Positions 43,670 through 55,814 are shown, counted from the stretch's first letter. The stretch: DNA of 64,000 bases from Sporolactobacillus sp. THM7-7 (GCF_004153225.1 NZ_SEMB01000002.1:62001-126000), one strand, 5' to 3'. Numbers and translations are program-made. Notes: generated from the letters alone by a model not told the origin.

Positions 43670-45430
43670 TCAAAGAACGTTGGCGTGACCGAGATAGATC
43701 TTGCCGCGTTCGCCATCCATCGTGATCACTTCACCCGTCTTGAAAAGGGAAGATGCTTTGTCAACACCGATAACAACCGGCAGCTCGAACTCGACACCGA
43801 CAACGGCCGCATGGGACGTCAGCCCGCCTTCCTCAGTAACGATACCCGAGGAACGGCGCATAGCCGGAATGTAATCTTTATCCGTCCCCTTGACAACGAG
43901 AATAGCCCCGTCCGGCATGTTGCGATTAGCATCGTCCGCATCGTCCGCGATATATACAGGTGCCGTTACGGCTCGGCGCCCGACGCCCTGACCCTGAGCG
44001 AGTACATCTCCGACGACCTGAACCTGAAGCAGATTAGTCGTCCCCGCCTCGGCAACAGGCAGTCCTGCCGTGATGACAACCAGCTCGCCCTTCTTGACTA
44101 ACCCGGATTTTAACGCACTGTCGACGGCGATATCGAACATCTCATCTGTGGTCTTCGCCATCTCGCTCAGCACGGGGGTCACACCCCAGGCAATGCACAT
44201 TTTATGCGCCACTCGCTCGGAATTGGTAACGGCAATGATCGGGGCCTTCGGACGGTAGTGAGAGACAACGCGGGCTGTGTGTCCGCTCACCGTCGATGTG
44301 ATAATGGCACCGACATCGAGACTAAGAGCGGTATGGGCTACGGCCTGTCCGATCGCATCCGTTATCGTCGTATCGCTGGATTTGCTCAGTCGATTGAGAA
44401 TAGCCGGATAGTCCAGAGCCGTTTCCGTCTTTGTCGCGATATTGTTCATCGTGGTTACCGCTTCAACCGGCCATTTTCCGGAAGCCGTTTCGCCCGAAAG
44501 CATAATCGCGTCCGTTCCGTCAAAAATGGCATTGGCGACGTCGCTCGCTTCGGCGCGCGTACAGCGCGGGTTTCTGATCATGGAATCCAGCATCTGGGTT
44601 GCGGTAATCACCGTTTTGCCCGCTTTATTGCACATTTTAATTAATCTCTTCTGTACGAGCGGCACATCTTCCGGAGGAATTTCTACACCGAGATCTCCTC
44701 TGGCGACCATAATCCCGTCGGAGACGTGGAGAATTTCTTCAATATTGTCTACCGCTTCCTGACTTTCAATTTTCGGGAAGATATGGATATCGTGTGCGCC
44801 GTGTTCTTCGCAAAGCTTGCGGATGGCCAGTACATCGGAAGCGTGGCGGACGAAAGAAGCCGCGATGTAATCAATACCTTCTCCGATACCGAAAACAATG
44901 TCGTCCGCGTCTTTTTCCGTCATACCGGGAAGGTTGATGCTGACGTTTGGCACGATAATTCCCTTTTTGCTTTTCAGAACCCCGGTATTCTTGATTTTAT
45001 TGTGAATCAGCCCTTTTTCCTTATCAATACCGGTGACTTCAAGCTCAACTAGGCCATCGTCGATCAAAATTGTGGAGCCGACGCTGACGTCGTTGATCAA
45101 TTCAGAATAAGTAATCGAGAATTTCTCTGCCGTTCCGGCCACTTCCGTTGTGGAAATATCGACATTTTTCCCTTCCTCGAGCAGCACTTCAGGGGTGGCC
45201 ATGTCATGCGTGCGGATTTCCGGCCCTTTCGTGTCCAAAAGAATGCCAATCGTTTTGCCCGTCTTCTTCATCGCTTCTTTTAAATTAACCACTTTCTGGT
45301 GATGCTCTTCATGGTCGCCGTGCGAAAAATTGAAACGCGCCACGTTCATTCCGGCATTAATTAATTGAACAAGGCGTTCCACCGTATCACTCGAAGGACC
45401 TAAAGTGCAGACAATCTTCGTTCTTCTCAT
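43670..45430 (-). CDS. pyk: Pyruvate kinase
   Basis: Converts phosphoenolpyruvate and ADP to pyruvate and ATP. The 586 aa have a TIM barrel with B domain (MARGDLGVEIP, ITATQMLDSMI), an allosteric C domain, and the extra C-terminal PEP-utiliser-like domain of Bacillus enzymes with GGLTSHAAVVG (about 535-545), whose His resembles the swivelling phospho-His site. I chose the second ATG (MRRTKIVCTLGPSS), matching the family. Last gene after pfkA, 98 bp downstream of it. Confidence 0.97.
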   Translation of the reverse strand: MRRTKIVCTLGPSSDTVERLVQLINAGMNVARFNFSHGDHEEHHQKVVNLKEAMKKTGKTIGILLDTKGPEIRTHDMATPEVLLEEGKNVDISTTEVAGTAEKFSITYSELINDVSVGSTILIDDGLVELEVTGIDKEKGLIHNKIKNTGVLKSKKGIIVPNVSINLPGMTEKDADDIVFGIGEGIDYIAASFVRHASDVLAIRKLCEEHGAHDIHIFPKIESQEAVDNIEEILHVSDGIMVARGDLGVEIPPEDVPLVQKRLIKMCNKAGKTVITATQMLDSMIRNPRCTRAEASDVANAIFDGTDAIMLSGETASGKWPVEAVTTMNNIATKTETALDYPAILNRLSKSSDTTITDAIGQAVAHTALSLDVGAIITSTVSGHTARVVSHYRPKAPIIAVTNSERVAHKMCIAWGVTPVLSEMAKTTDEMFDIAVDSALKSGLVKKGELVVITAGLPVAEAGTTNLLQVQVVGDVLAQGQGVGRRAVTAPVYIADDADDANRNMPDGAILVVKGTDKDYIPAMRRSSGIVTEEGGLTSHAAVVGVEFELPVVIGVDKASSLFKTGEVITMDGERGKIYLGHANVL

Positions 45431-45528
45431 CATAATACCCCCAACCTATAATATGAATCTGTTCGAAAAAGAGAGAAATTAAGATGGCCGGTCAAACTCA
45501 GGCGTCCGGCTGCATGAGGACGTCCGGC

Positions 45529-47478
<1,950 letters not shown>

Positions 47479-47501
<23 letters not shown>

Positions 47502-48357
47502 CTTCACCACCTCCTTCGGCATGGATCGACAGAACACTCTTCAGAACGTGCTTCAGATTGCTGCGGGCGACAACCTGGTCGAGCTGTCCGTGTTTCAACA
47601 GAAACTCCGCGGTCTGAAAGTCATCGGGCAGCTCCTCGCCGATTGTCTGCTCGATAATCCGTCGGCCCGCAAAGCCAATCAACGCGCCGGGCTCAGCGAA
47701 ATTATAATCCCCGAGCGAAGCGAAACTCGCGGATACGCCGCCTGTCGTCGGATGAGTCATGACAGAAATATAGAGTCCCCCGGCATCGCTGAATGATTTG
47801 AGTGCATCGCTCGTCTTCGCCATCTGCATAAGGCTCAGCACCCCTTCCTGCATACGGGCGCCTCCCGAGGCAGAGAAGATGATAACCGGCAGACGGTGCT
47901 CGCCGGCATACTCGATCATCCGCGTTATTTTCTCCCCGACAACCGAACCCATGCTTCCCATACGGAATCCTTTATCCATGATAGCGACAGCGGTATCGTA
48001 TCCTTCAATCTTCCCCCTGCCGGTCAGCACCGCTTCATTCAGTCCGGTCTTTTTCTTATCTTTTTCCAGTTTACTCATATAATTCGGGAAATGAAGCGGA
48101 TTGACGGAAACCATGTCTGTATCAAATGGGGCAAACGATCCTTCGTCAAAAAGCATCTCTGCCCGATCGTGTGCCCCGAGTGGATAGTGATAACCGCATG
48201 ATTGGCAGACGAACAAGTGTTTTTTCAGTTCTTTGACATACATGATTTTCTTGCACTTCGGGCATTTCATAACAATGCCTTCAGGGACTTCCTGCCTAGA
48301 CTTCACGGATGGTACCGTGGCGTACTTTTTCTTTTTAACAAAAAAGTCCTTCAACAA
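47479..48357 (-). CDS. accD: Acetyl-CoA carboxylase carboxyltransferase subunit beta
   Basis: The 292 aa have an N-terminal zinc ribbon (CPKC and CQSC, about 31-53), then the crotonase-type fold with [11 protein letters not shown] and [16 protein letters not shown]. The start is TTG, at 48357 or the adjacent TTG at 48354; GAGGGTG lies just upstream and the next residues ([15 protein letters not shown]) fit the family N-terminus. First gene of accD-accA-pfkA-pyk. ytsJ, often between dnaE and accD, is not present. Confidence 0.94.
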
Positions 48358-48577
48358 GTATATCACCCTCTATCATCGGACAAACCTTTATCTTGCCAGT
48401 CTGTCAATATTTCATTTATTCTTCATGAAACGTTCACGGAATCGTCAGTTGACAATCTAATAAAAATATATAAACGGACAGCGCTAAATTTACCTAATGT
48501 GTCCAAACCCTATCATTATAGCAAAGCAAACCATAAATTATAAGAGACCCTGGTTGTTAGTTATCCTCATTACAACC

Positions 48578-51500
48578 TTAAGAAAAAATCCGGCTTTTTC
48601 TGACGATGACGTTCTCATTACCGAGAAGCTGCCGGACGTTGTCAATGAACGTCTTCATGAGCGGGACCGAGTAATTCCGGGCAAGCGCCCGCTTCTTTCC
48701 GTTCGTTTCATAATATAACACGATGCGGTGTTTCCCCGGATGCTGTCTGATCGCTTTTTTTAACTGTGCGAGAATATCCGGACGATGGTGCTCTCGGTCA
48801 ATCTTTAAAAAAAGGACCGTCTGATCGCCGGACAGATAAAGACCGAGCGCCGCTTTTTCATAGTACATTTTTTCGGTGGCGGTCAAGGGCGGAACCTCGA
48901 TGTAGACCTCTTCCGTGTTTTTGGGCAATTGTAAAGACGTCTGTCCGTCCGCACCTTCCCGCTCTTCCTCTCCCGCCCGAATCGCCAGATCCAGCGTCGC
49001 CAGCATGGAGGCGCGGTCTGCCTGAAACTCGTCCATCGCTCCGGCGAAAATCATCGATTCAATCGCCCTTCGGTTGACTTTCCGCACGGACGTCCGGCGA
49101 CAGAAATCGTACAGACTGCGATACGGCCCCCGCGCCCGCCGTTCTTCGATGATTTCGTCAATAGCTCCGCCTCCCAGATTCTTGATTGCCAGCAATCCGA
49201 ACAGAATGCCCCCGTCCGCCGGTTCGAACGTCCTCTGGCTCCGGTTAACCGACGGGGGGTAGAGAGGAATGCCGGCACGGGTAAGCTCCTCAGCGGCTGC
49301 CGCGAGTTTTTCTGGGCTGCCGGCAATGCCAGACAGATACGCCGCCATGAACATTTGAGGATAGTGCGCTTTCAGATAGGCTAGCCGATAGGAAACGATA
49401 CTATAGGCTACGGCATGGGAACGATTAAACCCATAGTTGGCGAAACGGACGATGAGATCAAAAACCTGGGCGGCCGTCTCAGCCGAGTAACGTTTTCGCG
49501 CGCATCCAGCCACAAATTTTTTTTGCTGCGCCTCTAGCATATCCCGCTTCTTCTTCGATACGGCTCGCCGCAGGATGTCTGCCTCTCCGAGTGAGTAGCC
49601 GGCCATTTGAACGGCGATCTGCATGATTTGTTCCTGATAGACGAGAACCCCGTAAGTCGGTGCGAGTATGGACTGCAAATCCGGATGGGGGTAACGGACC
49701 GCCTCCCGTCCATGCTTCCGCCTGACGTACCGGTCGATGAACTGAACGGGTCCGGGCCTGTAGAGCGCGCTCACGGCCACGATATCCTCAAATTCGGTCG
49801 GTCGAAGTTTGCGCAGTACGTGGCGCATCCCCTCCGACTCCAGCTGAAATACCCCGGTTGTATCGCCCCGGCTGAGCAGTTGAAAAGTGTCCGGGTCTCC
49901 GGCCGGTATATCCTCCGCATGAAATGGCTTTCCGGTATATACCGATACCCGCTCTATCACTTCCCGCAGAAAAGTCAGGTTGCGCAGGCCGAGAAAGTCG
50001 ATTTTCAAAAGACCAAGCGCTTCCAGATCCTCCATTGGAAATTGTGTGACCGGGACGCTGCCGTGGCCTTCCTGCACAGGTACCAATTCCGTCAGCGGCC
50101 GGTCACTGAAAATCACACCGGCAGCATGAATCGAGGAGTGTCGAGGCAGGCCTTCAACTTTTTGCGCAAGCCGGAAAAGAGTCCGGGCATCGGCCGAATC
50201 ATGAAGGATCCGGCGCAGCTTTGCGGATTCGCGGTACGCCCTATCCAATGTCATTTTCGGAGCGGACGGAATGAGACGGGCGATGCGATCAGCAAGGCGA
50301 GGGTCCCCGCCAAGTACCCGGCCGACATCCCGGACCGCGGCTTTGGCGGCGAGCGTCCCAAACGTAATAATCTGTGCGACATGGGCTTTCCCATATTTTT
50401 CACAGGCGTACAGAATCATTTTATCCCGGTCCACGTCGGGAAAATCCATATCGATGTCCGGCATCGTGATCCGTTCGGGATTTAAAAAGCGCTCAAACAG
50501 AAGATTATATTTGATCGGATCGACATCGGTAATTTTCAGCAAATAGGCTGCCAATGACCCGGCGGCAGAACCGCGTCCGGGTCCGGGCATGTACCCGGAC
50601 TTTCTTGCGTATCCGACAAGGTCGGCGACGATCAGAAAATAATCATTAAATCCCATCTCATCAATAATCCGTAGTTCTTTATCCAGCCGGTGCCGGATCG
50701 AATCGCCGACGGTTCGATATCTCTCGGCAAGGCCCTGCTCGCACTTTTCCCGCAGTACCTGGGCGGATGTGCGCCCTTTAGGCACAGGAAAGGCTGGAAG
50801 GCGCATCCGGTCAAAGGAAAAGTCGACGTGACAGTCAAGAGCGATCTTCCCGCTCTGTTCAAGCATTTGGGGGCAATCGGAGAAGCGTTCGGCCATCTCC
50901 TGAGACGATTTGAAATCGAAGTCGGGATCAGCGAGACGGTTGTCCGCCAGTTTCGTGCCATTCCGGATGCACGATAAACAGGCGTATGCCTCGGCATCCT
51001 TCTTATCGAGATAATGCACGTTATTTGTTGCGACGAGCGGGATGGACAGCGCCTTCCCGATTTCCAGCTTTGCCGTATGCATGCTGTCTTCGCGCGCCGG
51101 CCCGTGACGCTGACACTCCAGATAAAATCTTCCGGGAAAGATCTCCTGAAACCAGGCGGCCAGTTTCTCCGCTTCCCCTCTTCTTCCCGATGCGAGCAGC
51201 GCGTCGATCCGGCCGTCCGTCCCACCGGACAAAGCAATCAGACCGTCCGAATATTTTTTCAGTTCCGCCATTCCAACCCGTTTTTGTCTTCGACATTGGA
51301 CGAGCGAAGCCAGTTTCACAAGATGCGTATAGCCTGTTTCGTTGGCGGCCAGCAGAATCAGCGACCCGTCCTCGGATAATGTCCGCTTTGCCTTTTCTTT
51401 TTCTTTACGTAAATCAGCTACCGACAGTTCCATCCCGATGACCGGATGCACACCGATTTTTTTACAGGCGTTATAAAACGGGATCACGCCGTACAGCACA

Positions 51501-51625
51501 TTCTTGTCCGTCAGAGCCAGCGCCGCCTGACCGCCGCGCTTCGCCCGTTCGACGAGCTGCTCGATTCGGCACGTACTGTCCAGTAAACTGTATTCGCTAT
51601 GTACATGAAGATGGACAAACGGCAT
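48578..51625 (-). CDS. dnaE: DNA polymerase III subunit alpha, OB-fold region missing
   Basis: Second replicative polymerase of low-GC Gram-positives, extending RNA primers for PolC. The 1015 aa (about 100 shorter than B. subtilis DnaE) have PHP (HLHVHSEYSLLDS), palm with PDIDMDFPDVDRD, fingers (YQEQIMQIAVQMAGY), the (HhH)2 region (IKNLGGGAIDEI, CRRTSVRKVNRRAIES) and a C-terminal tail. At ALGLYLSG, where others continue HP and the OB fold, the sequence goes straight to DQTVLFLKI, so the ssDNA-binding OB module is absent. The start is ATG 51625 with AAGGAG 9 nt upstream. Confidence 0.93.
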   Translation of the reverse strand: MPFVHLHVHSEYSLLDSTCRIEQLVERAKRGGQAALALTDKNVLYGVIPFYNACKKIGVHPVIGMELSVADLRKEKEKAKRTLSEDGSLILLAANETGYTHLVKLASLVQCRRQKRVGMAELKKYSDGLIALSGGTDGRIDALLASGRRGEAEKLAAWFQEIFPGRFYLECQRHGPAREDSMHTAKLEIGKALSIPLVATNNVHYLDKKDAEAYACLSCIRNGTKLADNRLADPDFDFKSSQEMAERFSDCPQMLEQSGKIALDCHVDFSFDRMRLPAFPVPKGRTSAQVLREKCEQGLAERYRTVGDSIRHRLDKELRIIDEMGFNDYFLIVADLVGYARKSGYMPGPGRGSAAGSLAAYLLKITDVDPIKYNLLFERFLNPERITMPDIDMDFPDVDRDKMILYACEKYGKAHVAQIITFGTLAAKAAVRDVGRVLGGDPRLADRIARLIPSAPKMTLDRAYRESAKLRRILHDSADARTLFRLAQKVEGLPRHSSIHAAGVIFSDRPLTELVPVQEGHGSVPVTQFPMEDLEALGLLKIDFLGLRNLTFLREVIERVSVYTGKPFHAEDIPAGDPDTFQLLSRGDTTGVFQLESEGMRHVLRKLRPTEFEDIVAVSALYRPGPVQFIDRYVRRKHGREAVRYPHPDLQSILAPTYGVLVYQEQIMQIAVQMAGYSLGEADILRRAVSKKKRDMLEAQQKKFVAGCARKRYSAETAAQVFDLIVRFANYGFNRSHAVAYSIVSYRLAYLKAHYPQMFMAAYLSGIAGSPEKLAAAAEELTRAGIPLYPPSVNRSQRTFEPADGGILFGLLAIKNLGGGAIDEIIEERRARGPYRSLYDFCRRTSVRKVNRRAIESMIFAGAMDEFQADRASMLATLDLAIRAGEEEREGADGQTSLQLPKNTEEVYIEVPPLTATEKMYYEKAALGLYLSGDQTVLFLKIDREHHRPDILAQLKKAIRQHPGKHRIVLYYETNGKKRALARNYSVPLMKTFIDNVRQLLGNENVIVRKSRIFS

Positions 51626-51726
51626 GAGCATGATCTCCTTCATGAAGTGTTCCAAAAGTCCGGTGAGATACGGCGGGCGAATATCTTCATTTATTATAGT
51701 ATATCGGTTGTCCGATTGAAAAATCG

Positions 51727-51755
51727 TAATAATGAGGGGCGTCGATCCATAACTT
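51727..51755 (+). promoter_or_regulatory. Possible sigma-E promoter of ytrHI
   Basis: TAATAAT (51727-51733), 14 bp, CATAACTT (51748-51755) resembles the mother-cell sigma-E pattern (ATATT, 14-15 bp, CATACANT). The following two genes are sporulation genes. Confidence 0.4.
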
Positions 51756-51801
51756 GTACTAAATAGAAAACGGCAGGAAACGCCGAAGAGAGGGGAAGAT
51801 C

Positions 51802-52128
51802 ATGCGTACATTTTTCGCAACGGCAATCATGAACTATTGCATTGCATTCGGCGTCATTATCGGCGGCTGCATGATCGGGGGGATCGGCGCCTTTCTCGTC
51901 AGCCAGCCGCCGTTCTCAGAAATGAACCGTCTGGCCGCAACAATGAAAATCTGGGCCGTCGTCACAGCGATTGGCGGTACATTCGACACGATAGAAAATC
52001 TCGAGCGCGGCTTTCTGAACGGCAGTCCTTCCGAAGTGCTCAAGCATCTTCTGCTGATTGCGGCCGCGATGATCGGAGCCCACACCGCAGGCATGATTAT
52101 TCAATGGCTGACGAGGTCCGGCGGCTGA
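51802..52128 (+). CDS. ytrH: Sporulation membrane protein YtrH
   Basis: The 108 aa have three hydrophobic segments (about 8-33, 48-65, 80-102) and the family motifs MNYCIAFGVIIGGCMIGGIG and IGGTFDTIENLERGF. In B. subtilis ytrH and ytrI are sigma-E-controlled and contribute to spore formation; a mechanism is not known. The RBS is GAGAGGGGA. Its stop overlaps the ytrI start (TGATG). Confidence 0.92.
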   Translation: MRTFFATAIMNYCIAFGVIIGGCMIGGIGAFLVSQPPFSEMNRLAATMKIWAVVTAIGGTFDTIENLERGFLNGSPSEVLKHLLLIAAAMIGAHTAGMIIQWLTRSGG

Positions 52129-52634
52129 TGCGCATCCCGCCGTATTATCGGATGCCCGACTGGCAGCGATTTCTTGCCGGATGCGTCATTGGGCTGTTTG
52201 TCGGTTTTTCCGTTTTTCTTTTTCTCTACGGTACGGCCCAGGAAAAGCAGATTAATCGAATCCGGGAATTGAAAGCGGAAATCGAAACATTGAGAGCGCA
52301 GCGGGAAGCACTGATCGAATCGGAGGAGCGGAAAAACAGGGCGCTTGAGCGGCAGCTGACGGTCCAGCAAATTGATATCATCATCTCCGACAGCCGGATG
52401 GACAAGGCAACAAAGGCCGAAGTGGAACACGCCGTCGCCGAAGAACTGCATCCTCTCGTCAATCACAGTATCGCCTCAGTCGCCGACAACAGCGAATTAG
52501 TTAAAAATTCGATCGAAGGGAAGCCCTTCGTCGTCTCGGACATTACCTATCAATTCCGGATCAAAAGCATGACGATCTATTCCACGGTCTCCCTTCATCT
52601 CGAGGTCACCGATAAAAAAGACAACCGAAGATAG
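52128..52634 (+). CDS. ytrI: Sporulation membrane protein YtrI
   Basis: The 168 aa have one N-terminal transmembrane helix (about 15-37) followed by a coiled coil (about 40-80) and a soluble C-terminal domain. The N-terminus MRIPPYYRMPDWQRFLAGC is diagnostic of YtrI. I placed the start at ATG 52128, overlapping the ytrH stop by one base, although the frame is open from 51837 inside ytrH. It converges on nrnA across a tandem-repeat spacer. Confidence 0.92.
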   Translation: MRIPPYYRMPDWQRFLAGCVIGLFVGFSVFLFLYGTAQEKQINRIRELKAEIETLRAQREALIESEERKNRALERQLTVQQIDIIISDSRMDKATKAEVEHAVAEELHPLVNHSIASVADNSELVKNSIEGKPFVVSDITYQFRIKSMTIYSTVSLHLEVTDKKDNRR

Positions 52635-52698
52635 CGGAAAAGCTTACTATTATCCGTACTCGTTTTCCCAATTTGTTCATTTATTGATTCTTTTTGGC

Positions 52699-52812
52699 TT
52701 ACTGATGATTTTTTCTTAGTTACTGATGGTTTTTCCGCCGTTACTGATGATTGCTTCGCGAATGGTGATTTCTCCGCGTTTTTCGGTGGCTTTTTATCAG
52801 CTCCCCGCTGCT
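52699..52812. repeat. Imperfect 20-21 bp tandem repeats between ytrI and nrnA
   Basis: Units starting at 52699, 52720 and 52741 read TTACTGATGATTTTTTC, TTACTGATGGTTTTTCC and TTACTGATGATTGCTTC, period 21. Two more degenerate units (GAATGGTGATTTCTCC, CGGTGGCTTTTTATC) follow. Confidence 0.8.
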
Positions 52813-53763
52813 TCAGTCTCTTTTCGCACAGACATCGATTAAATCCGAAATCAGCCGATCCGCTTCATCCCAGCTGTACACCGTCGCCCCGGAGGCCAGC
52901 GGATGTCCGCCGCCGTGATAATTTGCGGCAATCCCGTTAATGACCGGGCCCTTCGAGCGGATGCGCGCCCGAATCTGGCCATCCTCCTCCGAAAAAAGCA
53001 CCCATGCTTTTAAACCTTTAACATTGGAAAAGCAGTTGACAAGCAGGGAGGCATCGGAGGACTTCAGATGAAAGGAATGAATCAGATCAAGGGGCAGCTT
53101 CATAAATCCGACCCCCTCCTCCGTCAATGTAAAATGTTCGAGAACATATCCATTTAAACGGACGAGCGCCAGATCGCGCTCATATAAATGATTAAAAAAT
53201 GCCTGACGGTCGAAGGGCTGTTTGACAAGTTCGCCTGCGGCAAAAAACGTCTCCGGCGTCACATTGCTGAATTGAAAACGCCCCGTATCGCCGACGATTC
53301 CCGCAAAAAGAAGCCGCGCCGCCTGCTCTGACATCTTTAGTTCCGGCCGGCTCTGATACAGCCACGTGATCATCTCACTCGTCGAGCTCGCTTCGGTTTC
53401 CACCCACTCCGGGTCGCCGTAGGAATCGACGACGGGGTGGTGATCTATTTTAATCAGATGAGCCCCGGTCTTGTACCGTGCATCAGAGATTCTTTCGCGA
53501 TTGGCCGTATCGCAGACAATGACGAGCGCATCCGAATAGACGACATGATCAATCTCTTCCATTGGCTCGAGAAACCGCAGGGAATCGACTTCTTCCCCGA
53601 CTATGTACACCTTTTTATTTGGAAAATTGTCTTTAATTAAATAAGCTAGGCCGCCCTGCGATCCGATCGCGTCCGGATCGGGCCGCACGTGGCGGTGGAT
53701 GATAATCGTGTCGTACTGTTCAATCAATGAAAAGATGCGATTCATCTTACCTTTCTCTTTCAA
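52813..53763 (-). CDS. nrnA: Bifunctional oligoribonuclease/pAp phosphatase NrnA
   Basis: DHH-family hydrolase degrading nano-RNA and 3'-phosphoadenosine 5'-phosphate. The 316 aa have the DHH motifs HRHVRPDPDA, VCDTANRERI, DHHPVVD (metal site), and a DHHA1 domain with YHGGGHPLASGA. The start is TTG 53763, with GGAGGG 7 nt upstream; ATG 53745 is the alternative and lacks a good RBS. It lies 17 bp downstream of ytoI, so the two are co-transcribed. Confidence 0.93.
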   Translation of the reverse strand: MKEKGKMNRIFSLIEQYDTIIIHRHVRPDPDAIGSQGGLAYLIKDNFPNKKVYIVGEEVDSLRFLEPMEEIDHVVYSDALVIVCDTANRERISDARYKTGAHLIKIDHHPVVDSYGDPEWVETEASSTSEMITWLYQSRPELKMSEQAARLLFAGIVGDTGRFQFSNVTPETFFAAGELVKQPFDRQAFFNHLYERDLALVRLNGYVLEHFTLTEEGVGFMKLPLDLIHSFHLKSSDASLLVNCFSNVKGLKAWVLFSEEDGQIRARIRSKGPVINGIAANYHGGGHPLASGATVYSWDEADRLISDLIDVCAKRD

Positions 53764-53780
53764 CTGTCTTCCCTCCATCG

Positions 53781-55094
53781 TTAAAAACGGTCGATAAATC
53801 CGGCCGTCAGCAGCGCCTTGCCGCACAACTTTCCTTCCGTATATAATTCGATATCCAGTTTGCCGCTACGCCGGGTCATCTCCAGTACCTTTGGAAAGAT
53901 CATAACCACTTGATCAATTTGCATCGGTTTCAGAAAATAAAACGAAAGATTATCGATAATCAGATCCCCTTTTCGCAGCTCGTTAAGTGTCCGCCTGCCC
54001 GCCATAATCACCATCGACGTCAGAACGCCGTAAGAGAGCGAGCCGAGATAATCGGTCATCTGCGGGGAAACGACAAATTGAAAGGTGTAGTCGTCTCCGC
54101 TCGAGCGGTCGGTCAGACTGGAGGAAATCAGATCTTCAATGGTCTCCCCCATCTGCGGCTGCTGCTGGATCATTTGAAGTGCTTTGAGCACATCGCGGCG
54201 TGTGATAATCCCAAGCAGCTGCTGACGTTCATTAACTACCGGAAGGCACTCAATGCCCTCCCAAATCATCTTGTGCGCGGCGGCGGCAACGGAAGTCGAC
54301 GGATTAACCGTGATCGGGCTTGGAGTCATCGTCTCGCCGATCGTCGCCGCATCCGGATTGCCGATCACATCTTTTGTGGTGACCATTCCGATGACCTTCA
54401 TTCGGGGGCCGACTACCGGAAACCGGCTGTGCGAGGTAGCCCGGTTCAGCTCATACCACCGTTCGGGCGAATCGTTTTGATTCAGGTAGCGCGTCTTGGA
54501 ATTGGGAATAAAAATATCGGAAACATGGACGATTTCTTTCTTAATCATTTGGTCATAAATGGCGCGGTTGATTTTGGCGGCCACCGTAAAAGTATCGTAA
54601 GACGTTGAAATGACCGGCAGTTCCATTTTATCAGCCAATCTTTTCGCTTCTTCACTCGTGTCGAAACCGCCCGTAACGAGAACGGCCGCCCCCTCTTTGA
54701 GCACATAGCGATGGACCGCTTCCCTATTGCCGACAATCATCAGATCATTCGCGCCGACGTAGCGCTTCATCGCATCCAGCTCCATGGCGCCGATCACAAA
54801 GCGATTCAGCGTTTTAGTCAGCCCGTCTCGTCCTCCGAGAACCTGCCCGTCAACCATCTTCACAACCGAGCCAAATGTCAGTTTTTCAATATTCCCTTTT
54901 TCTTTTTTCTCGATCCGGATCGTTCCGACTCGTTCCACGGTACTGACGAATCCCTGGTTTTCCGCGTCTTTAATCGCCCGATAAGCCGTCCCTTCACTGA
55001 CCCGTAGCTTTTTCGCAATCTGTCGGACGGAGATCCGGTTGCCGATTTCAAGGTCCTGAATATATTTCATAATCTGTTCATGCTTTGTCGCCAT
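53781..55094 (-). CDS. ytoI: YtoI: HTH, DRTGG, CBS and hotdog domains
   Basis: The 437 aa combine an N-terminal winged helix (about 1-60, VRQIAKKLRVSEGTAYRAI), a DRTGG domain (about 75-180), two CBS domains (about 195-310) and a C-terminal hotdog thioesterase-like domain (about 325-437). The CBS pair suggests control by an adenine nucleotide. A regulator is likely, but its target is not known. The ATG at 55094 has a weak RBS (TGGTGAT). It lies upstream of nrnA, as in B. subtilis. Confidence 0.9.
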   Translation of the reverse strand: MATKHEQIMKYIQDLEIGNRISVRQIAKKLRVSEGTAYRAIKDAENQGFVSTVERVGTIRIEKKEKGNIEKLTFGSVVKMVDGQVLGGRDGLTKTLNRFVIGAMELDAMKRYVGANDLMIVGNREAVHRYVLKEGAAVLVTGGFDTSEEAKRLADKMELPVISTSYDTFTVAAKINRAIYDQMIKKEIVHVSDIFIPNSKTRYLNQNDSPERWYELNRATSHSRFPVVGPRMKVIGMVTTKDVIGNPDAATIGETMTPSPITVNPSTSVAAAAHKMIWEGIECLPVVNERQQLLGIITRRDVLKALQMIQQQPQMGETIEDLISSSLTDRSSGDDYTFQFVVSPQMTDYLGSLSYGVLTSMVIMAGRRTLNELRKGDLIIDNLSFYFLKPMQIDQVVMIFPKVLEMTRRSGKLDIELYTEGKLCGKALLTAGFIDRF

Positions 55095-55130
55095 ATCGAT
55101 CACCAATCTTTCTCGGAAAAAGGCGCCTTT

Positions 55131-55814
55131 TTACAGTTCCATGGATTCTCCCGGTGCCAATACAACTCCTTTTCCTCCCAGACTATCCGCGAATGGCCTG
55201 GGGTCCTGCCGAATGACGGGGAACGTATTATAATGTATCGGTACGACTTTCCTTGCTTGAACCCAGTCTGCGGCAACACGGGCATCTTCAGGGCCCATCG
55301 TGAAATTGTCGCCGATCGGCAGAAAAGCCAGATCAATATCGTTTCGTTCCCCGATCAGCTTCATGTCTGAAAAGAGCGCTGTATCGCCAGCATGATAGAT
55401 CGTTTTGCCGTCAAGGTTAAGCAGGAACCCGGCAGGCATTCCGGCATCGATAATCCGGCGGCTTTCGGGCTCAGCGACACTCGAACCGTGGAAGGCCAGA
55501 GTCATCTTCACCCGACCAAACGGGAAATCATAGCCGCCGCCAATCGACATGCCGTGCGTTTTTAAACCCTTCCAGCCAAAATAGGTCGCAAGCTCCGCGA
55601 TGGCAATCACAAGCGAGCCGTCCCGTTCGGCAATCGGCTGCGTATCCTCGATGTGATCCGAATGACCATGGGTCAGAAGAATGGCATCAATTTTCGGCAA
55701 GTCGCCGATCGACGTCCCGGCAAGGCCGTTCCCGGTAATAAAAGGATCAATCAGCAAGTTGGCTTTATCCGTCTCAAACAGTACCGTCGAATGGCCGATG
55801 TATGTTATACGCAT
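55131..55814 (-). CDS. ytkL: UPF0173 metal-dependent hydrolase YtkL
   Basis: The 227 aa form a metallo-beta-lactamase fold with the metal motif THGHSDH (about 45-51), a second-shell [10 protein letters not shown], and HYNTFPVI. This is the UPF0173 group with a still undefined substrate. I chose ATG 55814 ([10 protein letters not shown]) because GGGGGG lies upstream and the fold starts there; the longer frame adds 15 atypical residues. It lies upstream of ytoI in the same direction. Confidence 0.93.
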   Translation of the reverse strand: MRITYIGHSTVLFETDKANLLIDPFITGNGLAGTSIGDLPKIDAILLTHGHSDHIEDTQPIAERDGSLVIAIAELATYFGWKGLKTHGMSIGGGYDFPFGRVKMTLAFHGSSVAEPESRRIIDAGMPAGFLLNLDGKTIYHAGDTALFSDMKLIGERNDIDLAFLPIGDNFTMGPEDARVAADWVQARKVVPIHYNTFPVIRQDPRPFADSLGGKGVVLAPGESMEL

